NCBI RefSeq assembly: GCF_001644565.1
Contig: NZ_CP011387.1
Coordinates: 1,038,501-1,102,500, forward strand
Origin: Deinococcus puniceus
GTDB lineage: Bacteria; Deinococcota; Deinococci; Deinococcales; Deinococcaceae
DNA length: 64,000 nucleotides
Direction: 5' to 3'
The first letter of the stretch is position 1, and each line of letters starts with the position of its first letter. Made by a program: the position numbers and the translations under genes. The notes beneath the pieces are model-generated. The model saw nothing but the letters and a program-made list of their open reading frames with translations, searched no databases and had not been told where the DNA came from. Below are positions 1 through 9,328 of this stretch, in pieces.

Positions 1-387
1 CACGAGGTACACGTCCACATCGGCGGGCGGCTTGATGCGTCCGAAATGCACGTTGAAACCGTGTCCGAAGGCCAGCGCCTTGCCTGCGGTCAGGTGCGGC
101 TCGATGCTTTCGGCGTAGGTTTTGGGCTGGTTCTCGTCGGGAATGAGCAGCATGACCACATCTGCCGTTTTGGTGGCTTCCTCGATGCTGACTACTTTCA
201 AGCCCGCCTGCTCGGCTTTGGCTTTGCTGCTGGAGCCTTCGCGCAGGCCGACCACTACGTTCAAGCCGCTGTCACGCAGGTTCTGCGCGTGGGCGTGCGC
301 CTGAGAGCCGTAGCCGATAATCGCAATCAGCTTGTCTTGGATGGAGTCGAGAGACACGTCGCGGTCATAGAACATCGTTGCAGCCAT
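1..387 (-). CDS. ilvC: Ketol-acid reductoisomerase, N-terminal part (cut by window start)
   Basis: Converts acetolactate or acetohydroxybutyrate to the dihydroxy acid with NADPH, the second common step of Ile/Val/Leu synthesis. The visible 129 residues start [13 protein letters not shown] and contain the Rossmann fingerprint [17 protein letters not shown] at about residues 24-40, followed by the conserved stretches LIPDENQ and GHGFNVHFG. All match IlvC. The start is the ATG at 385-387, with AGGAG a few bases upstream. It is the third gene of ilvB-ilvN-ilvC, 79 bp after ilvN. The C-terminal knotted domain lies outside the window. Confidence 0.96.
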   Translation of the reverse strand, partial: MAATMFYDRDVSLDSIQDKLIAIIGYGSQAHAHAQNLRDSGLNVVVGLREGSSSKAKAEQAGLKVVSIEEATKTADVVMLLIPDENQPKTYAESIEPHLTAGKALAFGHGFNVHFGRIKPPADVDVYLV

Positions 388-466
388 TTGTGGATTCTCC
401 TGTATTGAAGGGGTGGGTGGGGGAGTGCGGGCTAGGTAAGGGTGGGGCGTCTGGGTCAGAGACGAC

Positions 467-1087
467 TCAGAACAAATTCGGCACATCCCGCGCCCGCTCT
501 TCCCTCGGCTCCACACTTTCCACCGCTGGGCGCAGCGTTTCAGTTTCTCCATCATGGTACACGTGGCTGGGAATGTCGGCGTTGCTGCCGCGTGTCAGGG
601 CAATTCGGCCCGTTCGCATGGTTTCCAGAATCCCAAACGGGCGCATCTGCTCGATAAAAGCGGTGATCTTGCCCTCGTCGCCCGTCACTTCAAAGGTCAG
701 GGCGTGGCGGCCCACATCCACGATTCGGCTGCGGAAATCCTCGGCGATCTGGCGCACTTCTACGCGGCTGTCGGGCGAAATCGCCACTTTCACCAGCACC
801 AGTTCGCGGTCTACAAACTTCTCCAAGCTGTGGTCGATGATCCGCACCACGTCATGCAATTTTTCCAGTTGGCGCATGGCTTGTTCCACCACGCCCCGGT
901 CTCCGGTAACGACAAAAGTCATGCGGGAGAGGCCGGGATGCTCGGTTGCGCCCACGCTAAGGCTGCGAATGTTGTAGCCGCGCCGCCCAAATAGGGCCGT
1001 GATACGGGTCAGCACGCGGGGTTCGTCGCGCACCAACGCCGAAACGAGGTGGTCTTTGGGCTGCTCGGTCATCGTGTAGTCGCTCAT
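467..1087 (-). CDS. ilvN: Acetolactate synthase small (regulatory) subunit
   Basis: Regulatory subunit that binds valine and activates the IlvB catalytic subunit. The 206-residue product has an N-terminal ACT domain at about residues 14-90 ([17 protein letters not shown], then [10 protein letters not shown]) and a C-terminal small-subunit domain, the usual arrangement. The length is slightly above the common 160-180 because of a polar C-terminal tail. The start ATG overlaps the end of ilvB by 4 bases, which indicates translational coupling. ilvC follows in the same direction. Confidence 0.96.
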   Translation of the reverse strand: MSDYTMTEQPKDHLVSALVRDEPRVLTRITALFGRRGYNIRSLSVGATEHPGLSRMTFVVTGDRGVVEQAMRQLEKLHDVVRIIDHSLEKFVDRELVLVKVAISPDSRVEVRQIAEDFRSRIVDVGRHALTFEVTGDEGKITAFIEQMRPFGILETMRTGRIALTRGSNADIPSHVYHDGETETLRPAVESVEPREERARDVPNLF

Positions 1088-2880
1088 GCGTTTTTGGCTC
1101 CCTCGGCAGCTTCGGCCATTTCCGCCGACAGGTCAGGCGCGGGCTGTTTGCGGGGCGGCTCGGTTTCGATCATCTCGTACAGTGCCGCGCCCGCCGGAAC
1201 CATCGGGAAGACGCCGTGTTCGTGCGGCACCACGATTTCCAGCAGGGCCGATTTGGGGTCTGCCAGCCAAGCGTCGATCATGCCGGGCAACTCCTCGGCG
1301 TTAGAGGCGCGGTAGCCGGGGACATCGTAGGCTTCGGCCAGTTTTACAAAGTCGGGGTTAGAGTCGCCTAGCCAGACCTCGCTGTACCTCTTTTCGTGGA
1401 ACAGTTCTTGCCACTGGCGCACCATGCCCAAGTAAGAATTGTTGATGATGCAGATTTTGACGTTGCGGATGTCGTACATCTTGAGCGTCGCCAGTTCCTG
1501 CAAGGTCATCTGGAATCCGCCGTCGCCCGCAATGACAATACTGGTTACGCCGGGTTCGGCCATGCCCGCGCCGATGGCCGCCGGGAATCCGAAGCCCATC
1601 GTGCCCAGTCCGCCCGAATTGATCCAACGGCGCGGTTTTTCAAAGCGGGCCAGTTGCGCGGCCAGCATTTGGTGTTGCCCCACGTCGCTGCTCAGAATGT
1701 CGTCGGGGCGCAGGCGGTCTACCACCGATTTCACGGCAAATCCAGCGCCCCACTCGGTGGGCGTGACGGTGCGGCTCTTCCATTCCGCTATCTGCGCCCG
1801 CCACTCCGGCAAGTCAAGTTTCTGTGCGCTCTCGGTCAGCATCTTGGCGGCCACCACCGCGTCTCCGCGCACCGGCACGCCTACACGCACAATTTTGCCA
1901 ATTTCGGCGGCGTCCAATTCCACATGAATAATCGCGGCGTTGGGCGCAAACCCGTTCACGCGGCCCGTCACGCGGTCATCGAAGCGCAGGCCAATGCCCA
2001 GCAGCACGTCGGCTTCACTGATGGCGCGGTTGGCGGCGACGCTGCCGTGCATTCCGGGCATGCCCAGCCACAACGGGTCAGAGGACGGAAACGCGCCGAG
2101 GCCCATCAGCGTAGTAATCACGGGAATATCCCAAGCGCGGGCCAATGCCGTAATTTCAGCGCTGGCGTCCAGCGAGCCGCCGCCCGCCATGATCACGGGT
2201 TTTTTGGCGGCCAGCAGCAGTTCGCGGGCTTTGGCAATCGCTTCGGGCTTGGGCGCGGGATGCTCGGGGCGGGCGTGCGGGTAGGCCACTTCGCCCGCAT
2301 ACGCTGCCAACTGCACATCCTTGGGAATGTCGACCAGCACGGGGCCGGGTCTGCCGCTCCGCGCAATGCGGATGGCCTCGGCAATCACACGGGGCAGTTC
2401 CTCCACATCGCGCACCACGTAGTTATGCTTGGTAATGGGCAGCGTAATCCCCGTGATGTCGGCTTCCTGAAAAGCGTCGGTGCCCATCAGGTGCCGCGCC
2501 ACGTTGCCCGTGATCGCCAGCAGAGGCACGCTGTCCAGCATGGCGTCGGCCAGTCCGGTCACTAGGTTGGTCGCGCCGGGGCCGGATGTGGCGATACACA
2601 CGCCGATTTCCCCGGTGGCTTTGGCCCAGCCTTCGGCGGCATGAATCGCGCCCTGCTCGTGGCGGGCCAACACATGCCGCACCTCCGGGTAAAACGTGAG
2701 TGCGTCGTACACGGGCATAATCGCGCCGCCCGGATAGCCGAACACCGTGCTGATGCCGTGATTGGCGAGTGTCGCCCAGAGTGCTTTCGCGCCCGTCATG
2801 CTGCCCCGGTCTAGTTCGTGGCCTGTCATTGCTTGCTGCCCTGCATGTTGCTCTGTGTCCTGCCCGCTGCCCTGCGTCAT
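1084..2880 (-). CDS. ilvB: Acetolactate synthase large (catalytic) subunit
   Basis: ThDP-dependent enzyme that condenses two pyruvates, or pyruvate with 2-ketobutyrate, in the first common step of branched-chain amino acid synthesis. The 598-residue form shows the catalytic glutamate in RHEQGA (about E75), SGPGATN at 99-105, and the ThDP/Mg motif GDGGF near 452 ending in NNSYLG near 480. The start chosen is the ATG at 2878-2880, preceded by GGGAGG. The open frame continues upstream, but that would run through the attenuator hairpin. The gene is first in the operon and sits behind a leader peptide and terminator. Confidence 0.96.
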   Translation of the reverse strand: MTQGSGQDTEQHAGQQAMTGHELDRGSMTGAKALWATLANHGISTVFGYPGGAIMPVYDALTFYPEVRHVLARHEQGAIHAAEGWAKATGEIGVCIATSGPGATNLVTGLADAMLDSVPLLAITGNVARHLMGTDAFQEADITGITLPITKHNYVVRDVEELPRVIAEAIRIARSGRPGPVLVDIPKDVQLAAYAGEVAYPHARPEHPAPKPEAIAKARELLLAAKKPVIMAGGGSLDASAEITALARAWDIPVITTLMGLGAFPSSDPLWLGMPGMHGSVAANRAISEADVLLGIGLRFDDRVTGRVNGFAPNAAIIHVELDAAEIGKIVRVGVPVRGDAVVAAKMLTESAQKLDLPEWRAQIAEWKSRTVTPTEWGAGFAVKSVVDRLRPDDILSSDVGQHQMLAAQLARFEKPRRWINSGGLGTMGFGFPAAIGAGMAEPGVTSIVIAGDGGFQMTLQELATLKMYDIRNVKICIINNSYLGMVRQWQELFHEKRYSEVWLGDSNPDFVKLAEAYDVPGYRASNAEELPGMIDAWLADPKSALLEIVVPHEHGVFPMVPAGAALYEMIETEPPRKQPAPDLSAEMAEAAEGAKNA

Positions 2881-2960
2881 CTGTATTCCTCCCTTGGATT
2901 GCCTGCCTTTCTCTGTATGTATTCCCGGTGTCTCTGTCGGTTTTAACCTTGCTGCTGAAC

Positions 2961-2994
2961 AAAAAATCCCCCGCCCTTGTCGCTTGGGCGGGGG
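2961..2994 (-). terminator. Intrinsic terminator in the ilvB leader (attenuator)
   Basis: On the minus strand a perfect 9-bp stem, CCCCCGCCC pairing with GGGCGGGGG around a 9-base loop, is followed by ATTTTTTG. It lies 80 bases before the ilvB start and downstream of the leader peptide, so it would stop transcription before the operon. Its 5' arm, extended as ACACACCCCCG, is also complementary to CGGGGGTTGTGT at 3028-3039 inside the leader peptide gene, apart from one bulged T. That supplies a competing antiterminator. This is the classic layout of amino-acid attenuation. Confidence 0.88.
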
Positions 2995-3017
2995 TGTGTG
3001 GTGGCACGCGGTGGCGC

Positions 3018-3077
3018 TCAGCCTCGGACACAACCCCCGAAACCAAGAAGTACCACCACGATACGGAACGCACTCAT
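3018..3077 (-). CDS. ilv operon leader peptide (19 residues, Ile-Val-Val-Val-Leu-Leu)
   Basis: Small reading frame too short for normal gene calling: MSAFRIVVVLLGFGGCVRG and stop. Six consecutive codons specify Ile, Val, Val, Val, Leu, Leu, the end products of the operon 138 bases downstream. The product itself probably has no function; ribosome progress through it would control the terminator at 2961-2994. Codons 13-17 contain the arm (3028-3039) that can pair with the terminator 5' side. A ribosome stalled on the Ile/Val codons would leave this arm free to form the antiterminator. A ribosome that reaches the stop would cover it. There is no clear ribosome binding site. A -10 box lies 6 bases before the ATG, so the peptide is probably translated from a leaderless mRNA. 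Confidence 0.85.
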   Translation of the reverse strand: MSAFRIVVVLLGFGGCVRG

Positions 3078-3083
3078 AGCTTT

Positions 3084-3113
3084 ACCCTACGGTCTGTAGG
3101 GGGCACGGGTCAA
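3084..3113 (-). promoter_or_regulatory. Promoter of the ilv leader/ilvBNC operon
   Basis: On the minus strand TTGACC (3108-3113), an 18-base spacer and TAGGGT (3084-3089). The -10 box ends 6 bases before the leader-peptide ATG, placing the transcript start at or next to the A of the ATG. Confidence 0.7.
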
Positions 3114-3219
3114 GGCGCGTCTAGATGACATGGGGCTGGGGGCGTTACGGGGCGGGACACAAACGGGCGTTTGGTGGGGGAGAGGAGGATTGCTGGGTGG
3201 TTGGTCTAAGGAAATGCAA

Positions 3220-3402
3220 AGGCAATCGCTTTGCTCATTCACCCCTTCCCAGCCTCCCCCTCGAGGGTGAGGAGCTAAACCTAAATCTTCATCCCTTGAC
3301 GGTTGCCCTCGCCCCTTGTGGGAGAAAGGCGCTGCGTCGGCAGCAGGGTGAGAGGTGAATCAGCGCAGCAATTGCTTTTCTCAGACCCTTAGACGCCCAC
3401 CC
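3220..3402. repeat. R2-family composite intergenic repeat (copy a)
   Basis: The 400-base gap between the helicase 3' end and the ilv promoter holds no gene. It contains the R2 core: GGCAATCGCTTTGCTCATTC at 3230-3249, a CCTCCCCCTCGAGGGTGAGGAG hairpin region, then CAATTGC and the R2 edge AGACCCTTAGACGCCC near 3384-3400. The same blocks recur near 10430, 18160-18360, 42554-42714, 46325-46434 and 48056-48385. Confidence 0.6.
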
Positions 3403-3486
3403 CCAAATCGTCAGCGCCCACACACCAAAAAATACCCCCACCTTTCGGCAGGGGCATTCATTCAAAGTTCTAAAACTTGCTTAGGC

Positions 3487-5340
<1,854 letters not shown>

Positions 5341-5426
5341 TTGTAGTCCTTTCGGGAAAGCACAGCCCCAGTGACTCGCAAATGCCTTTGATCGGCAGCA
5401 TGTCCTGAATGTGGGGGCACCTTCCA

Positions 5427-5450
5427 GCCGCTAGGCACTTCCTAAGCGGC
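5427..5450 (-). other. Hairpin at the 5' end of the helicase mRNA
   Basis: On the minus strand GCCGCTTAGG and CCTAGCGGC pair around AAGTG with one bulged base. The predicted transcript start is only about 5-6 bases upstream, so the RNA would begin with this stem. It could protect the 5' end or respond to temperature; both are inferences. Confidence 0.5.
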
Positions 5451-5462
5451 GCACGAATTGAA

Positions 5463-5491
5463 ACTATACACGGATGTGAGGAAAAGGTCAA
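5463..5491 (-). promoter_or_regulatory. Sigma-A promoter of the DEAD-box helicase
   Basis: On the minus strand TTGACC (5486-5491), a 17-base spacer and TATAGT (5463-5468), each 5 of 6 to consensus. It predicts a leader of about 115 bases, long for this genome, where many genes look leaderless. Confidence 0.75.
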
Positions 5492-5582
5492 GGGGGGTGC
5501 TGGAAGATTAGGGGAGATGGGCTTTGGGTTGGGGCTGGGGGGCGTTGCAGACGCACTGAAAGCGGCTCCCGTTGAGCTGGAA

Positions 5583-5690
5583 GGTGAACCCCCCAGTCTG
5601 CTTCGCAGCCAGCCCCCCTTGAGGGGAGCGCAAGAGCTTTTGTCCCCACCTCTAAGGGGGGGCGTTGCGACAGCAACGGGGGGGTTCACC
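5583..5690. repeat. R1-family element (copy a), 108 bp with 12-bp terminal inverted repeats
   Basis: The element begins GGTGAACCCCCC and ends with the exact reverse complement GGGGGGTTCACC. Inside are the sub-hairpins CTGCTTCGCAG, CCCCCCTTGAGGGG and CGTTGCGACAGCAACG. Near-identical copies lie at 39670-39769 and 43679-43782, and a 40-bp shortened copy lies at 15192-15231. It carries no coding potential. It sits between the 3' end of the UvrA-like gene and the helicase promoter. Confidence 0.85.
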
Positions 5691-5774
5691 CAGAACCGTC
5701 AACGTCAAATGCTCGCCAAACTGGGCCACCAGTGAATATTGCTCAGCCGAATCAACAGTGGCCCTGACCCAGCC

Positions 5775-8009
5775 TCAAATAAACTGCCCTGTAATACTCC
5801 GCTCCGACTGGGACAGCAGTGCGGGCGGCCCTTCAAACAGGATTTGCCCGCCTGCGCTGCCGCCTTCCGGCCCCAGATCGATGATCCAGTCGGCTTGGCG
5901 AATCACGTCCAGATGGTGTTCGATCAGAATCACGGTGTTCCCGGCGTCCACCAGTCGGTCAATCATGCTCATCAGCAGGCCGATATCGGACAGATGTAGC
6001 CCGGTGGTGGGTTCGTCCATGACGTACACGCTGCCCTGTTTGTGCAGTTCCGTCGCCAGTTTCAGGCGTTGTCCCTCGCCGCCCGACACCGTACTCAGCG
6101 GTTGCCCCAATTTCAGGTAGCCCAAGCCCACGTCGTTCATGGCCTGCACCACGGCCCGGACTTTCTTTTCGGTGAAGAAGGCCAGCGCGTCTTCGGCGGT
6201 CATTTCCAGCACGTCGCTGATGGTTTTGCCGCGCAGATGGTAGTCCAGCACTTCGGGCTTGAAGCGTTTGCCTTCGCAGGCGTCGCAGCGAGTCGTCATG
6301 CCTTCCATAAAGGCCAGATCGGTGTAAATGATGCCTAGGCCGCTGCATTCCGGGCAACTGCCCGCCGAATTGAAGGAAAACAAGGACGCGCTGACTTTGT
6401 TGGCTTTGGCAAACGCTTGCCGAATATCGTCCATGATGCCCGTGTAGGTGGCCGGAGCCGAGCGGCTGTTGGCCCCCACGCGCCCCTGATCGATCACGAT
6501 TGCGCCGGGGTGTTGGGCCAAAAACACGTCGTTGATCAGCGTGCTTTTGCCGGAGCCTGCCACGCCCGTCACCACCGTCAGAAGGCCTGTGGGGACGCTC
6601 ACCGACACGTTTTTCAGGTTGTTGAGGGTGGCTGCCTCAATCTTCAGGTGTCCGGTGGCTGTCCGCACTTTGGTTTTTATCGGCAGATGTTGGCTCAAAA
6701 ACCGCCCGGTCAGAGTGTCGGCCCTGTGTAACTCGGCCACAGAGCCTGCAAACACCACTTCGCCGCCGTGCGTGCCCGCTTTGGGGCCGATGTCCACGAT
6801 ATGGTCGGCCACCGCGATCACGTCTGGGTCGTGTTCTACCACCAGCACGGTATTGCCCTTATCGCGCAGTTGGCGCAGCAATCCGTTCAGGCGGGCCACG
6901 TCGCGGGCGTGCAGGCCTACGCTGGGTTCGTCGAGGATGTACAGCATGTCGGTCAGGCTGTTGCCGAGGTGCCGAATCATCTTGATGCGCTGCGATTCGC
7001 CGCCCGACAGTGTGGCCGTTTCGCGGCTGAGGCTCAGGTAGCCCAGCCCGATTTCGATCAGGTGCTGAATGCGTTCGCGCAGCTTGGCGGCCACCTTCAC
7101 GGCCACCGGATCGCTGAGGGTCTGCAACACGCCGATCAATTCGGTTGCTTCCAAGTCAGACCACTCGGCAATGTTGCGCCCGTCTATTCGGCAAGCTAGT
7201 GCCGCCTCATTCAGCCGTGCGCCCCCGCAGACCGGGCAAGTCTGGGTATTCACGAACTGTTCGAACACAGCCTTGTTGCGCTCCGACATCGCGCCGGAAT
7301 CTTTCTTGATGTACGAGCGGTTGAAGCGGTCAACCAAGCCCTCATATTTCAGGTAGCCCATCGCCAGATCGACGCCCGCGCCGTCGCCGTGCAGCAGGGC
7401 GTGCAACTCTGCCTCGCTGTAGTCCTGCACAGGTTTATCTAGGTCGAACTGGTTAGAGAGGGCGTAGCTTTTCCAGAGCAACTTGCCCACCTTGAAATCC
7501 GGGTGCAGGATCGCGCCGCCGTTCAGGGACTTGGTGGGGTCTAGGAAGGCGTCCATGTCGAGCTGCACGGTCTTGCCGATGCCCTCGCACTCTAGGCACA
7601 TGCCCTGCGGCGTGTTGAAGGAAAAGGCGAAGGCTGGCCCCGCGTAAGGCTGTCCTACCCGCGAAAAGAGCAGGCGCAGCAACGCCGAAATGTCGGTATA
7701 GGTACCCATCGTGGAGCGTGAGCCGCCGCCGATGCGCTTTTGGTTGATGATGATCGGCGCGTTCAGAAACTCGATGGAATCCACGTCGGGCTGGCCGTAA
7801 TGCGGCATGAACCCCTGCACGAAGGCCGTGAACGTCTCATTGAGTTGGCGCTGGGCTTCGGCGGCGATGGTATCGAACACCAGCGACGATTTGCCCGAAC
7901 CCGACACGCCCGTAAACACCGTGATCTGATGTTTGGGAATATCCAGCGAAATATTCTTGAGGTTGTTCTCGCGTGCGCCCCGAATCTGAATGTGCTGTTG
8001 GTCTGTCAT
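5775..8009 (-). CDS. UvrA-like ABC ATPase, short paralogue
   Basis: The 744-residue protein has two UvrA-type ABC ATPase halves. Walker A motifs are GVSGSGKSS (about 34-42) and GVAGSGKST near 480; signature motifs are LSGGESQR and VSGGEGQR; the UvrA zinc-type pairs CPVCGG, CPECSG and CDACEG are present. Canonical UvrA is about 950 residues. The shortfall fits the UvrA paralogues that lack the UvrB-binding region and are linked to drug tolerance or unknown DNA transactions. It is therefore unlikely to be the main excision-repair UvrA. The start ATG has CGGAGG 6 bases upstream, and the gene stands alone. Confidence 0.9.
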   Translation of the reverse strand: MTDQQHIQIRGARENNLKNISLDIPKHQITVFTGVSGSGKSSLVFDTIAAEAQRQLNETFTAFVQGFMPHYGQPDVDSIEFLNAPIIINQKRIGGGSRSTMGTYTDISALLRLLFSRVGQPYAGPAFAFSFNTPQGMCLECEGIGKTVQLDMDAFLDPTKSLNGGAILHPDFKVGKLLWKSYALSNQFDLDKPVQDYSEAELHALLHGDGAGVDLAMGYLKYEGLVDRFNRSYIKKDSGAMSERNKAVFEQFVNTQTCPVCGGARLNEAALACRIDGRNIAEWSDLEATELIGVLQTLSDPVAVKVAAKLRERIQHLIEIGLGYLSLSRETATLSGGESQRIKMIRHLGNSLTDMLYILDEPSVGLHARDVARLNGLLRQLRDKGNTVLVVEHDPDVIAVADHIVDIGPKAGTHGGEVVFAGSVAELHRADTLTGRFLSQHLPIKTKVRTATGHLKIEAATLNNLKNVSVSVPTGLLTVVTGVAGSGKSTLINDVFLAQHPGAIVIDQGRVGANSRSAPATYTGIMDDIRQAFAKANKVSASLFSFNSAGSCPECSGLGIIYTDLAFMEGMTTRCDACEGKRFKPEVLDYHLRGKTISDVLEMTAEDALAFFTEKKVRAVVQAMNDVGLGYLKLGQPLSTVSGGEGQRLKLATELHKQGSVYVMDEPTTGLHLSDIGLLMSMIDRLVDAGNTVILIEHHLDVIRQADWIIDLGPEGGSAGGQILFEGPPALLSQSERSITGQFI

Positions 8010-8177
8010 GGAACCTCCGGTGTGTGGGAACAGGGGTCTACTGACGGCGGGCGTCTAGAGAGACCTCTTCGGCATGAATGAGTGCAATGTGAAAATAAAT
8101 ATCAAAAGGTTTTATTGAATCTTATAACGCAGCGTGTGCCAAGGCTTTCTCTTCACGACGAGTCCATACAGGTCTGC

Positions 8178-8507
8178 TCAGCACACTACTTCTACGATCA
8201 GACCGCCGGGGGCCGTGACGTAGAACGTCCAACCGTGGCTGAGCTGCGGGGGCTTGACGTCGAATCCATCGCTCCGTAGGCGTTCGTAGATAGCGTCGAC
8301 TGCCTCCTGAGTTTCCTGAATGAACCCGATATGGATCTCGCTGGCCTGTTCACCCGCAAACAGGCTCAGCGCGAAGCCGTCCTCGTCGTGCAGGTGGGTC
8401 ATTCGGCGGTTGGCCTTACCGATCCCTGTCAGCCCGAAATAGGTTTCCAGAAACGTCCGAGTTGCCAGTACGTCGGTAACGACGACTCCCAGATGATTGA
8501 GCTTCAC
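8178..8507 (-). CDS. VOC/glyoxalase-bleomycin resistance family protein
   Basis: A 109-residue single VOC domain. The N-terminus NHLGVVVTDV carries the usual first metal-ligand histidine, the middle reads HLHDEDGFALSLF, and it ends FYVTAPGGLIVEVVC, which contains the C-terminal glutamate ligand. Such proteins act as dimers on small molecules as dioxygenases, isomerases or drug binders. The substrate cannot be told from the sequence. Its ATG overlaps the stop of the upstream 195-residue protein by 4 bases, so the two are translationally coupled. Confidence 0.88.
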   Translation of the reverse strand: MKLNHLGVVVTDVLATRTFLETYFGLTGIGKANRRMTHLHDEDGFALSLFAGEQASEIHIGFIQETQEAVDAIYERLRSDGFDVKPPQLSHGWTFYVTAPGGLIVEVVC

Positions 8508-9091
8508 AGGTCACTCTCTGCGGCATTTCCCGGAACTCCTTCCTGCGCGGATTGCTCCTGCCCTGCCAGATACCCGGCGTACCACTCGTCAAAGGATTGG
8601 GCCGCCGCAAAATCGGGCGACAGCTTACTCAGGGCCGCTTCTATGTGGGGCAACTCGGTTTGAGGGAGGCCAAAGATGCTGGGGCGTTGGGGAATGCGGA
8701 ACCCGCTGTGATCGTGCGGCACGATATGCACCAGCGTTCCTAGCGGTACACCGTCCGGCCCCGTCACCACGCTCCATATCCAGCGTTCTTGGTGGGTTTC
8801 GTCGGCGTTGCCCCATTCCCGCGAGTGCCCAAAGTCGCCCGGCAAGGCAGGCTGGGTGCCGAAGCCCGCCTCGCGTAAAGCCCGCTTGATGGGGCGGAAC
8901 AGCAGGTGCTGATACGTGCCGTAGGCCATGTCCCCGGCTTTGGCGTAGGCCGTGTCCAGTTTGTCGCGGTACTCGGTCAGCACGCCCTGCCAGTGCGCCT
9001 CTAAGTGTGCATCGGCCCAAGCGGCGAGGCGGTGAATATCGGCAGGCATGGGAATGACCAGTGCGGTTTGAGTCGGGGATTCTGGCGTCAT
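8504..9091 (-). CDS. Uncharacterised 195-residue protein
   Basis: No family was recognised. The start chosen is the ATG at 9089-9091, with GGAGC 4-5 bases upstream. A longer frame from 9178 has no ribosome binding site and an unlikely Cys-rich extension. The product is soluble, acidic and rich in Trp and His, with a stretch around HERWIW-type residues and HIVPHDHSGFRIPQRP in the second half. No signal peptide or membrane segment is visible. It is coupled to the VOC gene by an ATGA overlap, so the two may act on the same small molecule. Confidence 0.75.
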   Translation of the reverse strand: MTPESPTQTALVIPMPADIHRLAAWADAHLEAHWQGVLTEYRDKLDTAYAKAGDMAYGTYQHLLFRPIKRALREAGFGTQPALPGDFGHSREWGNADETHQERWIWSVVTGPDGVPLGTLVHIVPHDHSGFRIPQRPSIFGLPQTELPHIEAALSKLSPDFAAAQSFDEWYAGYLAGQEQSAQEGVPGNAAESDL

Positions 9092-9328
9092 AGGCGCTCC
9101 TTGAACAGACCGAATGTTTAGGGGATTCCAGCACAAGACAGAGACGGCACAATCGCAGGCCTGATGACACAGCCTCATGACGCAGGCCCGTACACTTGAC
9201 AGCAGTTTCCGAGTCTATCAGAGTTGGCAATAAAGGCAATAAGCGAGATTGCCTATGATCACGGTAAAAATTAGAGATTTAGAGCCGATTTTCTCTAAGC
9301 TCTAAGTAGACTGGTAGTCAAGCGTCGC

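Noticed and set aside
1084..3033. Longer IlvB starting at 3033
   Set aside because: The extra 51 residues would be translated through the attenuator hairpin and leader; the ATG at 2880 has a good ribosome binding site and the family-typical N-terminus.
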